From contig NEVA01000009.1 of NCBI GenBank assembly GCA_002304445.1, positions 79,830 through 143,829 on the forward strand: 64,000 nt of DNA, written 5' to 3'. Shown here one piece after another: positions 8,310-17,821 of the stretch. Made by a program: the position numbers and the translations under genes. Position 1 is the first letter of the stretch; every line of letters starts with the position of its first letter. The DNA is from Opitutia bacterium Tous-C4FEB. Its GTDB lineage: Bacteria > Verrucomicrobiota > Verrucomicrobiia > Opitutales > Opitutaceae. The notes under the pieces are model-generated. The model had not been told where the DNA came from and ran no database searches. It saw only the letters and a program-made list of their open reading frames with translations.

Positions 8310-10748
8310 TCAAAAGACCCGGACTCCGATGGTGCGCGTCATTTGATCGTCGTCGGCGTCGGTCACGCGAAACGTGACACTGCCGATCCCGGTGAAACCG
8401 TTCTTCGGCGTAAACACGAGCGATTGTCCATCAGCGGTTAGGACGGCGTCTCCGGCGACGGTCGCCACCACTTTGAAGTTTGGTTTCGCGGTAAAGCCGC
8501 GGGTAAGCGGTGCCATGGCCAAGATTACGTTTCCGCCTGCGGCGACCTCGGCGTGGGGTGCGGCCATCCAATTAAGATAGTGTTCAAGTTCGGTGATACC
8601 GTCGCCGAGCCGATCCCGGCTGCTGTCAGAGAAGTCGTCGGCGGCCGAGGCGGGATTTGAACCGGAGATGCGTTCCCACCAATCCGGCAGGCCATCGCGA
8701 TCGCTGTCCCAGTCAACCGGGCGCGCGACCGTGGGCATGGCTTCCCAGCCGCCGACATCCGCCTGCGAGTCAGGCAGGCCGGGCAGGCCGGTCTTGCTGC
8801 CTTTAAAAGCGGCGGTCCCGGCGAGGGTCTCGCCGATGATGCGGAAATCGTGCCGGTCGAGTCCGGGTTGATTGGCGCCGACATCGGACAACACGATCTT
8901 GTAAGCGGCCCGCGCGGACTGGGTCTCCACGTCGCTCGCGAAGAGCGGCGCGTCGGACAGAAACTCGGCGTAGGGTGCGGGCTTGGTCATACCGGCCGCT
9001 TGGTTGTCGCGGGCGGCCACGCCCTCGAGAATGTTCTCCGCGACGAAGTAGCGCTGCGGCCCAAAAGCCTTCACGCCTTCCAACTGGGGATTGAGGAACT
9101 TGAGCAGCTTCGTCGCCGGTCCCGGTTTGTAATAGTTGCCGACAAAGTTGACCTGCGCGGCGCCGCCATCGGTGGCCCGGTTCTGCCAATTGTAGACAAC
9201 GTTGTTGCGGATATCGAGCGACCCGGCGTGCCGGCCGGCGCCATCGAGGCCACCGGCGAGGCTCCAGTTGCGGCCGGAATTGTGGGCGAGAAGGTTGTGG
9301 TGAAACGAGCCCACATCGCCGCCGATGCTCGCCGCGTAACCGTGCTGGGTGCCGGGCTTGTAGTTCTTGTGGCCCGCCGCATTCAGGGCCTCGGAGATGA
9401 GCGTATTTTGCAGGGTGATGTTGCGGGCTGATCGGGAGCTGAACGCCTCGTCGAGCGTCCAGCTGATCGAGGCATGGTCGATGATCGAATGGTTGCTGCC
9501 CTGCATCCCCATGCCGTCGAGGGTCACGCCCGCGATATCGCCGGGGCGCACCCGCAGATGACGGATGATCGTGTCGCTCGCACCGCTCAGCCCGAAGCCG
9601 AATTTGCGGATCGTGATCCCCGGTCCAGGTGCGGTTTGGCCGGCCACGGTAAGATAGGGATTCGTCGCCACGAGTTTCCGCTCAAGCGTGATGAGTCCGC
9701 CCACCGCGAAAACGACGGTGCGCGGGCCCGATGCCTCGACCGCGGCGCGCAGGCTGCCCGGGCCGGAATCGGCCAACGTCGTCACCTCGATCACGCGGCC
9801 GCCGCGGCCGCCCTGCGCGAAGCGACCGGCGCCCTGCGCCCCCGGGAAGGCAAGTTGCCGTGGGCGAAAACGCCAGACGTCGCCGGGAGTGACCACCCCG
9901 CTCACGTCCACCGTATCGACCCGCCAGAAATAGTCCTGCGTCGGGCGCAGATTCGAAACCGATTGTTCCGCGGACGGCGTCTCGCCGAGTAGGGCCAGCG
10001 TCGTGGCGGAGCGACCGAAATACACGCGATGTTGAACCGCGCTGTTGGCTGGAGTCCATGCGAGTTTGAGCGTTTCCCCGTCGGCGGCGACATGCTCGTC
10101 CTCATTAGCAGGTCGCGCTTGGATCGCACGCCGTTTGGGGTCGGTGACATCAAGCGCGAAGCCGTTCAGCACGACGTTGCGCACGGTCGCCGCGGTGTCG
10201 GCGGGATCCGGCTTGAACTTGATCACGGCGTCTTCGCCCGCCACGGCCTCGAACTCCAGCGCTACGATCTGCGCGACTTCATCGTCGGCCGCGCGGAAAC
10301 TGGGGGCGACCGAGATGCTTGGCCCACCTGCGACGGCCACGACCGTACGGGCGCGAAGGTCAGCGGGCTTACCGTCGGTGACATTCAAGAAAACGACGAG
10401 GCGATGCCGGCCCGGTGCGAGGCCGGCGAGCCGAAGCTCAAGGGCGCCCCCGGCGTCGCCGCCCTCGATCGTGACCCCATCGGCAACGAGACGCGCACCG
10501 TCGCGGACAGCTCCTTTCCACCATACGGCGCGCAGTCCTTTGCCCACCTGGCCGGCGAGGGCGAGGGTCGCCGTGAGCTCGCCAAAGCGTTGGGTGGCGG
10601 ACATGCCGCCAGTGACAAACCATTGCTCGTAACCCGGCGCGACCGAATCGGGGCGACCGGCGATGCTAAAATCGACTTTCAGCGGGGCGGCGGCGGCAAA
10701 CGCCAAGCCGAGACCGAAGAACAGAACCACTCGGGCAACGCAGCGCAT
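8310..10748 (-). CDS. Secreted multidomain pectate-lyase-like protein
   Basis: This 812-residue secreted protein (signal peptide about 1-20) has a right-handed beta-helix of the pectate lyase (PL1-like) class, expected to cut polygalacturonate by beta-elimination. The order is: N-terminal beta-sandwich-like region (about 21-200), fibronectin-III-like segment (about 205-300), then the lyase core starting AFPGAQGAGRFA and GGRGGRVIEVTTL. The core includes the TVAGQTAPGPGITIR turn and SIIDHASISWTLDEAF, followed by NNVVYNWQNR. A calcium-loop segment DWDSDRDGLPDWWE follows, then a C-terminal cadherin-like beta domain ending FRVTDADDD. It is the last gene of the locus, 9 bp after another lyase, so it is co-transcribed. 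The catalytic residues cannot be assigned with certainty without alignment. Confidence 0.8.
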   Translation of the reverse strand: MRCVARVVLFFGLGLAFAAAAPLKVDFSIAGRPDSVAPGYEQWFVTGGMSATQRFGELTATLALAGQVGKGLRAVWWKGAVRDGARLVADGVTIEGGDAGGALELRLAGLAPGRHRLVVFLNVTDGKPADLRARTVVAVAGGPSISVAPSFRAADDEVAQIVALEFEAVAGEDAVIKFKPDPADTAATVRNVVLNGFALDVTDPKRRAIQARPANEDEHVAADGETLKLAWTPANSAVQHRVYFGRSATTLALLGETPSAEQSVSNLRPTQDYFWRVDTVDVSGVVTPGDVWRFRPRQLAFPGAQGAGRFAQGGRGGRVIEVTTLADSGPGSLRAAVEASGPRTVVFAVGGLITLERKLVATNPYLTVAGQTAPGPGITIRKFGFGLSGASDTIIRHLRVRPGDIAGVTLDGMGMQGSNHSIIDHASISWTLDEAFSSRSARNITLQNTLISEALNAAGHKNYKPGTQHGYAASIGGDVGSFHHNLLAHNSGRNWSLAGGLDGAGRHAGSLDIRNNVVYNWQNRATDGGAAQVNFVGNYYKPGPATKLLKFLNPQLEGVKAFGPQRYFVAENILEGVAARDNQAAGMTKPAPYAEFLSDAPLFASDVETQSARAAYKIVLSDVGANQPGLDRHDFRIIGETLAGTAAFKGSKTGLPGLPDSQADVGGWEAMPTVARPVDWDSDRDGLPDWWERISGSNPASAADDFSDSSRDRLGDGITELEHYLNWMAAPHAEVAAGGNVILAMAPLTRGFTAKPNFKVVATVAGDAVLTADGQSLVFTPKNGFTGIGSVTFRVTDADDDQMTRTIGVRVF

Positions 10749-10757
10749 GGCGCGGGC

Positions 10758-12476
10758 TCAACTCCGGGCCGATGGCGCGGGCAAGTTACGGCGATCCACG
10801 TTGTGCTTGAGATCGGTCCAGTCGGTCTTCGGCGCACGGGGATCGAGACCGTTGATAAAATCTTCGATGTTGGTGTAGCCGTCGCCGTTGAGATCGCCGA
10901 CCGCGTCGCTCATGTCGTTGGGGTTCAGGCCGTGCGCGGTTTCCCACGAATCGGGCAGACCGTCGCCGTCGGTATCAGCGTAAGGTTTGCCGGTATAATT
11001 GGGATATCCGCCGACCTGGGCGGGGTTGGTGATGAAGCCGACGCGCACCCCGACTTCGAGTTCTTTCACCCATTTCTCGGCGTAGCCGGCGGCGCTGGCA
11101 CGGGCGGAATCCTCGGGGGTGGCTTCGGCTTTGCCGACCTTGCCGTCGCGGACCATCGCCGTGACGCGTTGATCGACGGCGTCGCGCACAGGGAGGGTCG
11201 CTCCGGCGTGGGCCAGCACGTAGGAAAAAGCAGCCTCAGCCGTGGTGATGGTAAGCGGCGCATGGGCGAAGGGCGTCTCGGCCTTGATCTTGGCGAGGAC
11301 ATCGGCGCGGTTGAGCGTGCGGACCTCGGGTTGCACGCCGCCGTCCCAGTTATCCCGGGAAACCGACGGGTTGCCCTCGACGACGTTGCCCGAGACGTGG
11401 GCGCGACCGAAATTGTCGATGACCGTTTTACTGCGCTCGGACTCGGGCTTGAGCAGGCGAAAGCGCACGGGCGAATCGGGGGTGCCGGGACCGGGCTTGA
11501 GGTAATTGTTGATGATATTGAAAAAGCTCCGCTGGTCGCCGCCGTCGATCGTGCGGTGGCGGTAGTTGAAGAGTACGTTGTTCACGAACGTGAAGTCACC
11601 ATACATGCCGACACTGGGATTTCTGCCGGTGTTGTTGGCCCAGAGGTTGCGGTGGAACGTGCTGTTGAGGCCACCGATGGTGCTACCAAAGGCGTGATGG
11701 TAAGTGTTGAGCGCCTCGGAGAAAATCGAGTGCTGGATCGTGACGTTGACGGTCGGAAGCTTCAGCTCGGGGCCGCCTCCGGGCGGGCGATACATGTGGC
11801 GATACATCGACATGTTTTCGTCGAGCCCCCACGAGGCCGAGACGTGGTCGATCATGAGATTGCCGACAGGATTGCCGCCAAAAGCATCATTGCGGTCGGC
11901 GGCGTCCATCGCTCCGCGGCGAAAGCGCATGTGGCGGATCACGATGTCGTGCGTTTCGAGTTCGACGGTGTTGCCGGCAATGCACACGCCGTCGCCGGGG
12001 GCTGTATTGCCCGCAATCGTGATGTAGGGCGCGCGGACGCGGATGCGATCGGTGAGACGGATAATGCCGGCGACGTTGAAGATGACGATGCGCGGGCCGG
12101 CGGCCTCACAGGCGGCGCGGAAACTGCCCGGGCCATCATCATTGAGATTGGTCACGACGATGACGCGGCCGCCCCGACCGCCGAAGGAATACATCCCACC
12201 GCCCTCCGCTCCGGGAAAGGCGGGAATTTTAGCCTGCGGCAAATCGCCGGGCAGGCCCGCGCCGGGCAGGTAGGGTTTGCCCTTGGCCGCCCACGCTTCG
12301 ATCTCAGGCAAGACGCGGGCAAAAATCTCGTCCGAGCGTTGGTTGGCGGCGGCTTGGCGTGCATTGGCCGCGGCCTGATCGGCCGACTTAACTTTGGGGT
12401 AGCCCTGCGCGTGGAGGGCTGCGGCGGAGCCGAGGAGCAGCGCGGCGCTGAGAAAAGTTATAAAAGGCGATTTCAT
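10758..12476 (-). CDS. Secreted pectate-lyase-like protein with calcium repeats
   Basis: This 572-residue beta-helix lyase of the PL1-like class has a signal peptide MKSPFITFLSAALLLG, cut after ALHAQ. The core begins AFPGAEGGGMYSFGGRGG, with the family turn TIAGNTAPGDG, LMIDHVSASWGLDENMS and NNVLFNYRHRTIDGG. The C-terminus carries paired Asp-rich loops DTDGDGLPDSWE and DLNGDGYTNIEDF, a thrombospondin-3/dockerin-like calcium module. The start is fixed at 12476 because it overlaps the upstream DUF3826 stop as ATGA, implying translational coupling; the frame is open further upstream but only inside that gene. The expected role is extracellular or periplasmic cleavage of pectic backbone. Confidence 0.82.
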   Translation of the reverse strand: MKSPFITFLSAALLLGSAAALHAQGYPKVKSADQAAANARQAAANQRSDEIFARVLPEIEAWAAKGKPYLPGAGLPGDLPQAKIPAFPGAEGGGMYSFGGRGGRVIVVTNLNDDGPGSFRAACEAAGPRIVIFNVAGIIRLTDRIRVRAPYITIAGNTAPGDGVCIAGNTVELETHDIVIRHMRFRRGAMDAADRNDAFGGNPVGNLMIDHVSASWGLDENMSMYRHMYRPPGGGPELKLPTVNVTIQHSIFSEALNTYHHAFGSTIGGLNSTFHRNLWANNTGRNPSVGMYGDFTFVNNVLFNYRHRTIDGGDQRSFFNIINNYLKPGPGTPDSPVRFRLLKPESERSKTVIDNFGRAHVSGNVVEGNPSVSRDNWDGGVQPEVRTLNRADVLAKIKAETPFAHAPLTITTAEAAFSYVLAHAGATLPVRDAVDQRVTAMVRDGKVGKAEATPEDSARASAAGYAEKWVKELEVGVRVGFITNPAQVGGYPNYTGKPYADTDGDGLPDSWETAHGLNPNDMSDAVGDLNGDGYTNIEDFINGLDPRAPKTDWTDLKHNVDRRNLPAPSARS

Positions 12477-13156
12477 GGTCGGTCGGGAGGGACGAGCGGA
12501 GCTGGCGACGGTTGCGCCTTTAGATTCTTTTCCGCCTGCTTCAGATCGTAGCCGGCGGCGGAGAGGAAGTTGTTGATCCTGCCTTTGTATTTGCCGAACC
12601 ACGCATGTTTTTCGCCCGACGTACTACCCGTCATCGCGAGTTCGCGCGCTTCGGTGAGCCACGCAAGAATCTGGTCTTTTTGCGCCGCCGTGAGCTCAGG
12701 CAACATCTGCTGGTAAACACGGAACGAGAGAGGCAACACGCCATAGGTCATGCCGTCCTTCACAATATCGATCTGAGCGGGGGCGAGGTCTTCGGCCAGC
12801 TTCCCGAGGTAGGCGGCTTGCAACGCGGTGAGTTGCGGATTAACCGAGGCCTTGGCCGCCGTCACTGCCGCGGTGGCGGCAGCCCGATCGGGCAATGATT
12901 TGGCCTCGGCGATACGGGCATCGCGCACCGCGTGCAGGGCGTGAAGATCGGCATACTGACGGGCGATGACGTCCCGCACCCGGTCGGCCGTGGTCGGACT
13001 CGCCAACGCGAGGCTCGCGACGATTTTGTCGGCCCGTTGCTCCGCGATCCGGGTGTAGGGCTGAGGCTCTGTGGTATTGGGCGCGGCGTGCGCAGCGGAC
13101 AAAAAAAGTACCCCGATCAGCGCGCCGAGCGCGGCACCTTTGGAAGCAAAGTTCAT
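12473..13156 (-). CDS. DUF3826 protein, exported
   Basis: This 227-residue protein has a signal peptide (MNFASKGAALGALIGVLFLSAA, cleavage near AHA). It is a mostly helical Ala/Arg-rich protein, with RADKIVASLAL and DRVRDVIARQYADLHALH near the start and WFGKYKGRINNFLSAAGYDL near the end. I recognise this as the DUF3826 family, which recurs beside polysaccharide lyases in pectin loci; no enzymatic activity is known to me. The last 4 bp overlap the following lyase. Upstream, 76 bp with a possible attenuator separate it from the TonB receptor. A chaperone, binding or accessory role for the lyases is an inference from context. Confidence 0.65.
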   Translation of the reverse strand: MNFASKGAALGALIGVLFLSAAHAAPNTTEPQPYTRIAEQRADKIVASLALASPTTADRVRDVIARQYADLHALHAVRDARIAEAKSLPDRAAATAAVTAAKASVNPQLTALQAAYLGKLAEDLAPAQIDIVKDGMTYGVLPLSFRVYQQMLPELTAAQKDQILAWLTEARELAMTGSTSGEKHAWFGKYKGRINNFLSAAGYDLKQAEKNLKAQPSPAPLVPPDRP

Positions 13157-13160
13157 CGGG

Positions 13161-13206
13161 AAAAAACTCGGAACCGCCCGCAGGCACCGAGATTCCGTTC
13201 GGTGCC
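13161..13206 (-). promoter_or_regulatory. Candidate attenuator: two mutually exclusive hairpins
   Basis: On the minus strand an 8-bp perfect stem (GGCACCGA / TCGGTGCC, plus-strand 13183-13206, 8-nt loop) overlaps a second stem CTCGG...CCGAG (13167-13191) that is directly followed by six T (13161-13166). The second looks like an intrinsic terminator whose T-run ends four nucleotides before the DUF3826 ATG. The first would block it. The arrangement fits intercistronic attenuation between the abundant receptor and the downstream enzymes, but this is a prediction by eye. Confidence 0.4.
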
Positions 13207-13232
13207 GGCGAGCGACTTGGAGCGCAGGAAAA

Positions 13233-16200
13233 TCAGAACCGGCCGTTTACGCCGAAGGTCCACACCACGCCGAACTCCCTCCGATCAAGCGGCTGCCCGT
13301 AGCTGGGCAGCAGCCCGAGGTCATCCCGGTTGATTTGGTCCCGCGCGCCGTTGAAAATATCCCGGCCGCTCAGGAACAAACTGTAGCGCTTCGACAACGT
13401 GTAATTCGCCGTGAGGTCGATGTTCGTTTGGGCGGGCGCGAAGCGGCGCAGGAAATTCGGCGAGCCGTTGAACGCCGCCAAGTTCGAGCGGGAGATTTCG
13501 TTTTCGTTGCGATAAGTGCCGCGAATCTGCACGGATAGCTTGCCGCCGGAGAACTGCAAGCCGGCACCACCAAAGCGGTTGGACGATTTTGTAATGGTCG
13601 ACACGGTGGGCGCGACCGAGATGACCCCGCCCGATGGCGTGGTGATATTGACCGGCGCCGGCGCGCTCGGCTCGGCCAAATTCTTGAACGCAAAACTCGC
13701 GAAGGCGCTGAACCGTTTACCGAAACTGCCGAGGAAGGCGAAATCCTGGCTCGCCGAAAACTCCCAGCCGCTGGTGCGCTGACTGGTCGTGCTGTTGCTG
13801 GACGTGCGGAGAATCCAGCCGTTGTAGCTGGCCGGATCCAAACCGAGCGCGGAGACGACCTCATCGAAGCCGGGCGTGCCCGAGTAGGTGCTGTAGCTCG
13901 TGATCTGATCCGTCACATCTTTGATGTAATAAGCGGCCGAGAGCTTGCCGCCGTTATCCGTGTAATAGGAGACCTCACCGTCCCAATTGTTGGACGTCTG
14001 GGGCTTCAGATTGGGATTGGCGACGGTGATCGTGCCCACGGTGCCGTCGGCCGCGATCGGGACGTTTTCGTTGATCTGAAACTGGCCGCTGCTGGAAACG
14101 AGTCCGGAGGTGCCATTTTCAAGGGCGGGCAGGCCGAACGAACGCGACCAAGCCAGCTTCACGTCGATCTTGGGCGTAACCTTGTAGACCGTGCTCAAGC
14201 TGAGCGACGGCTTGCCCGTTTGCTCGGCGTCCACGGGCACGTTGGGCCGGTTGAACAGTTTCGCGGAGGCCAAACTCGTGGCGGTAGCTCCCATTGCCTG
14301 AGTCGGAAAGCTGATTCCGGCGGCGGTCAGAGCAGAGCGCAGGCTGGCGCCAGCGGGGGTGAACAACGGACTCGTGGCCTGGTCGACGCGCACGCCAAGG
14401 GGATTGGCCGGATCTTTATAGAGGGTGCCGTCTTTGTTTTTCACGTAATTCCATTTCGGATCACGATAGGGACCGCGGCCTTTGCGGCTGACAGATTCCT
14501 GCCGCAGACCGCCGACGAAATAGAGGCGGTTTTTGAGGAACCGGCCGCTTAGCTGGCCGTAAAGCGCATCACGCGTCTCCGTGAGGTCGATTTGCTGGCC
14601 GACAAAACTATTGTAGTTGTTGACCGCCGTCGAGCCATCGGCCGGGACTTCGAAGATCGTCCGCGCTTGATTGAGCGCGAAGAGCTTGTAGGTCGATCCC
14701 CACTCCTGCGCCGGGAGATTGTATCCGGGGCTGGCGCCCAGATAGGTGTCATCAAAAACGTCGGCGATCGGGAAGGTGGCGCCCGCGATGAGGGATTGGT
14801 TGAAATTCGCGCCGAGGCCGAATTTCTCCGACGTCTCCTCGTCCCGCCGACCGCCGACCTTCACGCTCAGCGAATTTGAGCCGATAAAACTTAGGAAACT
14901 CAGGTCGCGCTCGATATCGAATTTGTAGAGACCGTTCGTCTTGCGCGAAGAGGACTCACCCGATTTGGCCACGACGGCATCGGGGGTGAAGTTGGAGAAT
15001 TTGGTGTAATCCAAGATCCCGCCGCCGTTGGCGACGCGTCTCGAGGTTTCGATGACCTTCGGAATACCGTCGACGATGTTGAGCAATTTGACCTGGCCGG
15101 GATTTAGTTTGAAGGACACTTCGGAGAAGTGGCCGTTATTGCGGTCTTCAAACGTCGTGAGCGCATCCGAGATGCTGCCGCTGGCGGAAACAGTCCAACC
15201 GTTGCGCACGAAGAAATACTGCAACTGACCGCTCTTGGTTGAGCCTTCCACGTCGCGCGTGGTGACGGTCATGTCCAGCGTGCTGTTTGCGGTAGTGCCG
15301 ATGAATTGGTTCGCATTCCAATCCGCGCCGGCGGCGACCGTCGGGCGGGCGTCGAGCCGGCGCTGACCCTCGGCGCCGGAATAAGTGGAGTATTGGACGC
15401 TCGCTTTGATCGTCTGGGTGGGCGTGGGCTTCCAGTCGAAACGCAGATTGCTGGAGCGCTTCTCGGTTAGCCGGGTGATGTCGGTGACCCTGAAACGGGT
15501 GAGGCCGGGGTTGTCGATCGTGAGCGGCTTGCCGGCGGCGTTGGTGACCGCCGAGAAAGTCGTATAGGTCGATTCCGCGCGCTGGCTGGAGTTGTATTCG
15601 TCGGCCGCACTGGCGGTGAGTGAGACGCCGAGTTTTGAACTGATAGGCACCGTGGCGCTGAATTCGACGCCCGGGGTCGTCTTGTAAGTGTGCTTGTTGA
15701 CGGGTCCCGGGGTCTTGCTGAATTTGGGCATTTCCTTCGAGTTGAAATTGAAGAAAACGCGGGCCGAATAGCTCGGTCTGGCCTGCTCAAAGGCGCTCCT
15801 CGAAATAAGGTTGATCTGACCGCCGATGGAATTGTTCGGCATGTCCGGCGTCGCGACTTTGATCAGTTCAACGCGTGAAGCATTGTTGATCGAGAGCTGA
15901 TCGAGACCGACCTGACGGGTGAGTCCGCCAGGAGCGGCATTGGCGACCGGCAGACCGTCGATCAGGATGGCGGTGTCCTCGGCGCCGAAGCCGCGGATGG
16001 AGACGCCCGAAGCATCGGAATCGGAATAGCCCTGATTGTTGCCGTTGTAGGCGCCGTAAGACACCTGCACGCCAGGAAGAAATTTGACGAGTTCGCCGAC
16101 ATTGTTGCTCGGAATATCGCCGAACTGGTCGGTCGAGATGACGTTCTTGATGTTCACCGATTGGCGCTCTTCGTTGATCGCAATCTCGCGTGCGTTCTTG

Positions 16201-16631
16201 AAGCGGTCGGCAGCCACTTCAAACACGCTCAAAACCACCGACTTTTCGGCACCCGGGGCCGCCGGACGCCCCAAGGTAACGTCCTGAACCGTGTTTTTTC
16301 CATCCTGCACGACGACCGTCAGGCTTTGCGGAGCCTCGCCGGCGTAAGTCACCGCAAGCTTCGCCGAACCAGCCGGCACGTTGCGGAGTTCGAAGAAGCC
16401 GAAATCATCGGACACCACCTCGAGGCCGGTGCCTTCGACGTTGATCTTTGCGTTGCCGACGTAGCGGGCGTTGTTGTTGTTGAACACGCGTCCACTGATG
16501 GAGCCTTGATTGGCCGACTGGGCGATCGCTTCGCCGGTCAATAGACCCAGAGCCAAGACCAGCAGGGAGCTGCGCATAAGACATGCGGCGAGCCGGGAAA
16601 TTGCATAACGTGGGGAGTGAATCGTTGTCAT
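13233..16631 (-). CDS. TonB-dependent receptor (pectin locus, receptor 1)
   Basis: This is a 1132-residue outer-membrane receptor for energy-dependent import of large glycan fragments. The signal peptide lies in the first about 40 residues (LLVLALGLLTGEAIAQS). Next comes a carboxypeptidase-regulatory-like beta-sandwich (GSISGRVFNNNN...), then the plug domain (NVGELVKFLPGVQVSYG, ASGVSIRGFGAEDTAILIDGLPVA, SINNASRVELIKVATPDMP). A 22-strand barrel ends in aromatic Phe (FGVNGRF), the BAM recognition signal. The ATG at 16631 is preferred; an upstream TTG would only add residues without features. No SusD-like lipoprotein follows, unlike in Bacteroidota. The next genes are DUF3826 and two lyases, which points to pectic oligosaccharides as cargo. 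Confidence 0.88.
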   Translation of the reverse strand: MTTIHSPRYAISRLAACLMRSSLLVLALGLLTGEAIAQSANQGSISGRVFNNNNARYVGNAKINVEGTGLEVVSDDFGFFELRNVPAGSAKLAVTYAGEAPQSLTVVVQDGKNTVQDVTLGRPAAPGAEKSVVLSVFEVAADRFKNAREIAINEERQSVNIKNVISTDQFGDIPSNNVGELVKFLPGVQVSYGAYNGNNQGYSDSDASGVSIRGFGAEDTAILIDGLPVANAAPGGLTRQVGLDQLSINNASRVELIKVATPDMPNNSIGGQINLISRSAFEQARPSYSARVFFNFNSKEMPKFSKTPGPVNKHTYKTTPGVEFSATVPISSKLGVSLTASAADEYNSSQRAESTYTTFSAVTNAAGKPLTIDNPGLTRFRVTDITRLTEKRSSNLRFDWKPTPTQTIKASVQYSTYSGAEGQRRLDARPTVAAGADWNANQFIGTTANSTLDMTVTTRDVEGSTKSGQLQYFFVRNGWTVSASGSISDALTTFEDRNNGHFSEVSFKLNPGQVKLLNIVDGIPKVIETSRRVANGGGILDYTKFSNFTPDAVVAKSGESSSRKTNGLYKFDIERDLSFLSFIGSNSLSVKVGGRRDEETSEKFGLGANFNQSLIAGATFPIADVFDDTYLGASPGYNLPAQEWGSTYKLFALNQARTIFEVPADGSTAVNNYNSFVGQQIDLTETRDALYGQLSGRFLKNRLYFVGGLRQESVSRKGRGPYRDPKWNYVKNKDGTLYKDPANPLGVRVDQATSPLFTPAGASLRSALTAAGISFPTQAMGATATSLASAKLFNRPNVPVDAEQTGKPSLSLSTVYKVTPKIDVKLAWSRSFGLPALENGTSGLVSSSGQFQINENVPIAADGTVGTITVANPNLKPQTSNNWDGEVSYYTDNGGKLSAAYYIKDVTDQITSYSTYSGTPGFDEVVSALGLDPASYNGWILRTSSNSTTSQRTSGWEFSASQDFAFLGSFGKRFSAFASFAFKNLAEPSAPAPVNITTPSGGVISVAPTVSTITKSSNRFGGAGLQFSGGKLSVQIRGTYRNENEISRSNLAAFNGSPNFLRRFAPAQTNIDLTANYTLSKRYSLFLSGRDIFNGARDQINRDDLGLLPSYGQPLDRREFGVVWTFGVNGRF

Positions 16632-16826
16632 AGTTAAAGGGGTGAAAATCGAACTTACCCGTTTTAATGCGGGCGCCGAATCAGATTTGGCCAAATGACC
16701 TGGTCGGTCGGAAATTAGAACGGTTTGAGAGTTAGGGGTTGATGAGCGTAAGCGGTATCCGAGGTATCGACCACCGGTCCACTGAAGAAAACAGGTCGGA
16801 TCCTAAGATGCACGGTTCAGATTTCA
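16632..16826 (-). promoter_or_regulatory. Upstream region of receptor 1 with a 12-bp palindrome
   Basis: This 195-bp gene-free stretch precedes receptor 1. It contains the perfect palindrome ATTTGGCCAAAT at 16685-16696, about 55 nt before the start codon, and a GATACC direct repeat near 16760. The palindrome is a plausible operator. It differs from the TTTCA/TGAAA sites before receptor 2, so receptor 1 may answer to another regulator. Confidence 0.35.
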
Positions 16827-17816
16827 TTAAGATTTAAGCGTAGCGCCGCCGAGGGGGCCGCGCTCGGGCTCGGCGCGCGTCGGCTGAGTTTGAAAGATCG
16901 TCTTCAGATGCGCGACGTTAGACCCGAAGTTCTTCCGCACATTTCGCGGGTCCTTCGCGTCGCGGGAGCGCTCGACCACGAGCCATCCGCTCCACCCGAT
17001 CGCGTCCAACGTCGCCTTCACTGCCGGCAGATCGAGCCGGGAATTGTTTTGCAGCCAAACTCCGTCCTCGTCGGTGCAATGGATTTGGCAGATCCGATCT
17101 TTGCCCAACGTCCGGATCTCGGCGTCGAGGTCGCGTCCGTTCTGCAGGGCGTTGGCAAAATTGAAGTAGCTACGGACCGCCGGAGAGCCGACTTCGTCGA
17201 GCAAGGCCGCTTCGCCCCGCGCATCGAGCGCGGTCTCGATGCCGACGACCACTCCGGCCGCCTCGGCCCGTCTGGCCACGGACTTCAACCGCGCGACGAT
17301 TGCCGGTCGAAGTTCGGGGCGCTTCACCAGATCCCCCTGCACGCCGAGCGGCAGAAACGCGATCTTCACGCCCATGGCCACCATTGTATCCAAGCAATCC
17401 TGCACCATGCGTTCCACTCCCGGGCGCTCCGCGAAGGACTGGGCATAAAAGCCCGACATCGCCAGCGAGCTCACGCCCAGCCCGAGTTCCTTGGCTTTTT
17501 CCAAAAACTGCCGCCGGACACCGGCATCGCCCAGCGCGTTGTCGAACGTCGGTCGATCGCCCAACCCGCCCATATCGACCTCGACCCCGTTGGCCCCGAT
17601 CTCGTGCGCGAGCGCAAAGGCACCGAGCTTTTGTCGTTTCAGCACCATCCAATCACAGACGGAAATGCGATAACGCCGCGCGACGGTCGCGGGGATCGCG
17701 GCGAGCTCTGCGGCCGGGGCCCGCATTCCCGCCGCGAGCCAAGCGAGCGTGGCCGCGGTGGCGAACTGGCCAACAAAACGGCGGCGTGTCAGGGCGGATG
17801 ATTGAACGGGTACCAT
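16827..17816 (-). CDS. Sugar phosphate isomerase/epimerase-like TIM barrel, Tat signal
   Basis: This 329-residue protein has an N-terminal twin-arginine-type signal (LTRRRFVGQFATAATLAWLAAG). It is followed by a xylose-isomerase-like TIM barrel: ANGVEVDMGGLG, VVVGIETALDARGEAALLDEV, SYFNFANALQNG, ICQIHCTDEDG and GWLVVERSRD. The Glu, Asn/Asp, His and Glu at these strand ends match the divalent-metal site of the AP-endonuclease-2/sugar-isomerase fold. Export of such enzymes is common in Verrucomicrobiota and Planctomycetota sugar loci. The ATG at 17816 lies 5 bp after the GH127 stop, so it is in the same transcript. The substrate is unknown; isomerisation or oxidation of a released sugar is the likely role. 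Confidence 0.72.
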   Translation of the reverse strand: MVPVQSSALTRRRFVGQFATAATLAWLAAGMRAPAAELAAIPATVARRYRISVCDWMVLKRQKLGAFALAHEIGANGVEVDMGGLGDRPTFDNALGDAGVRRQFLEKAKELGLGVSSLAMSGFYAQSFAERPGVERMVQDCLDTMVAMGVKIAFLPLGVQGDLVKRPELRPAIVARLKSVARRAEAAGVVVGIETALDARGEAALLDEVGSPAVRSYFNFANALQNGRDLDAEIRTLGKDRICQIHCTDEDGVWLQNNSRLDLPAVKATLDAIGWSGWLVVERSRDAKDPRNVRKNFGSNVAHLKTIFQTQPTRAEPERGPLGGATLKS

Positions 17817-17821
17817 CGTGT

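Noticed and set aside
8645..8670. tRNA-like sequence CGGGATTTGAACCGG
   Set aside because: It resembles a T-arm on the minus strand, but lies inside the lyase calcium-loop coding region and no acceptor stem or anticodon arm can be built around it.
10029..12551. 840-codon open frame on the plus strand
   Set aside because: It runs antisense to two clearly real lyase genes, has no recognised motif, and is expected in GC-rich DNA from codon bias.
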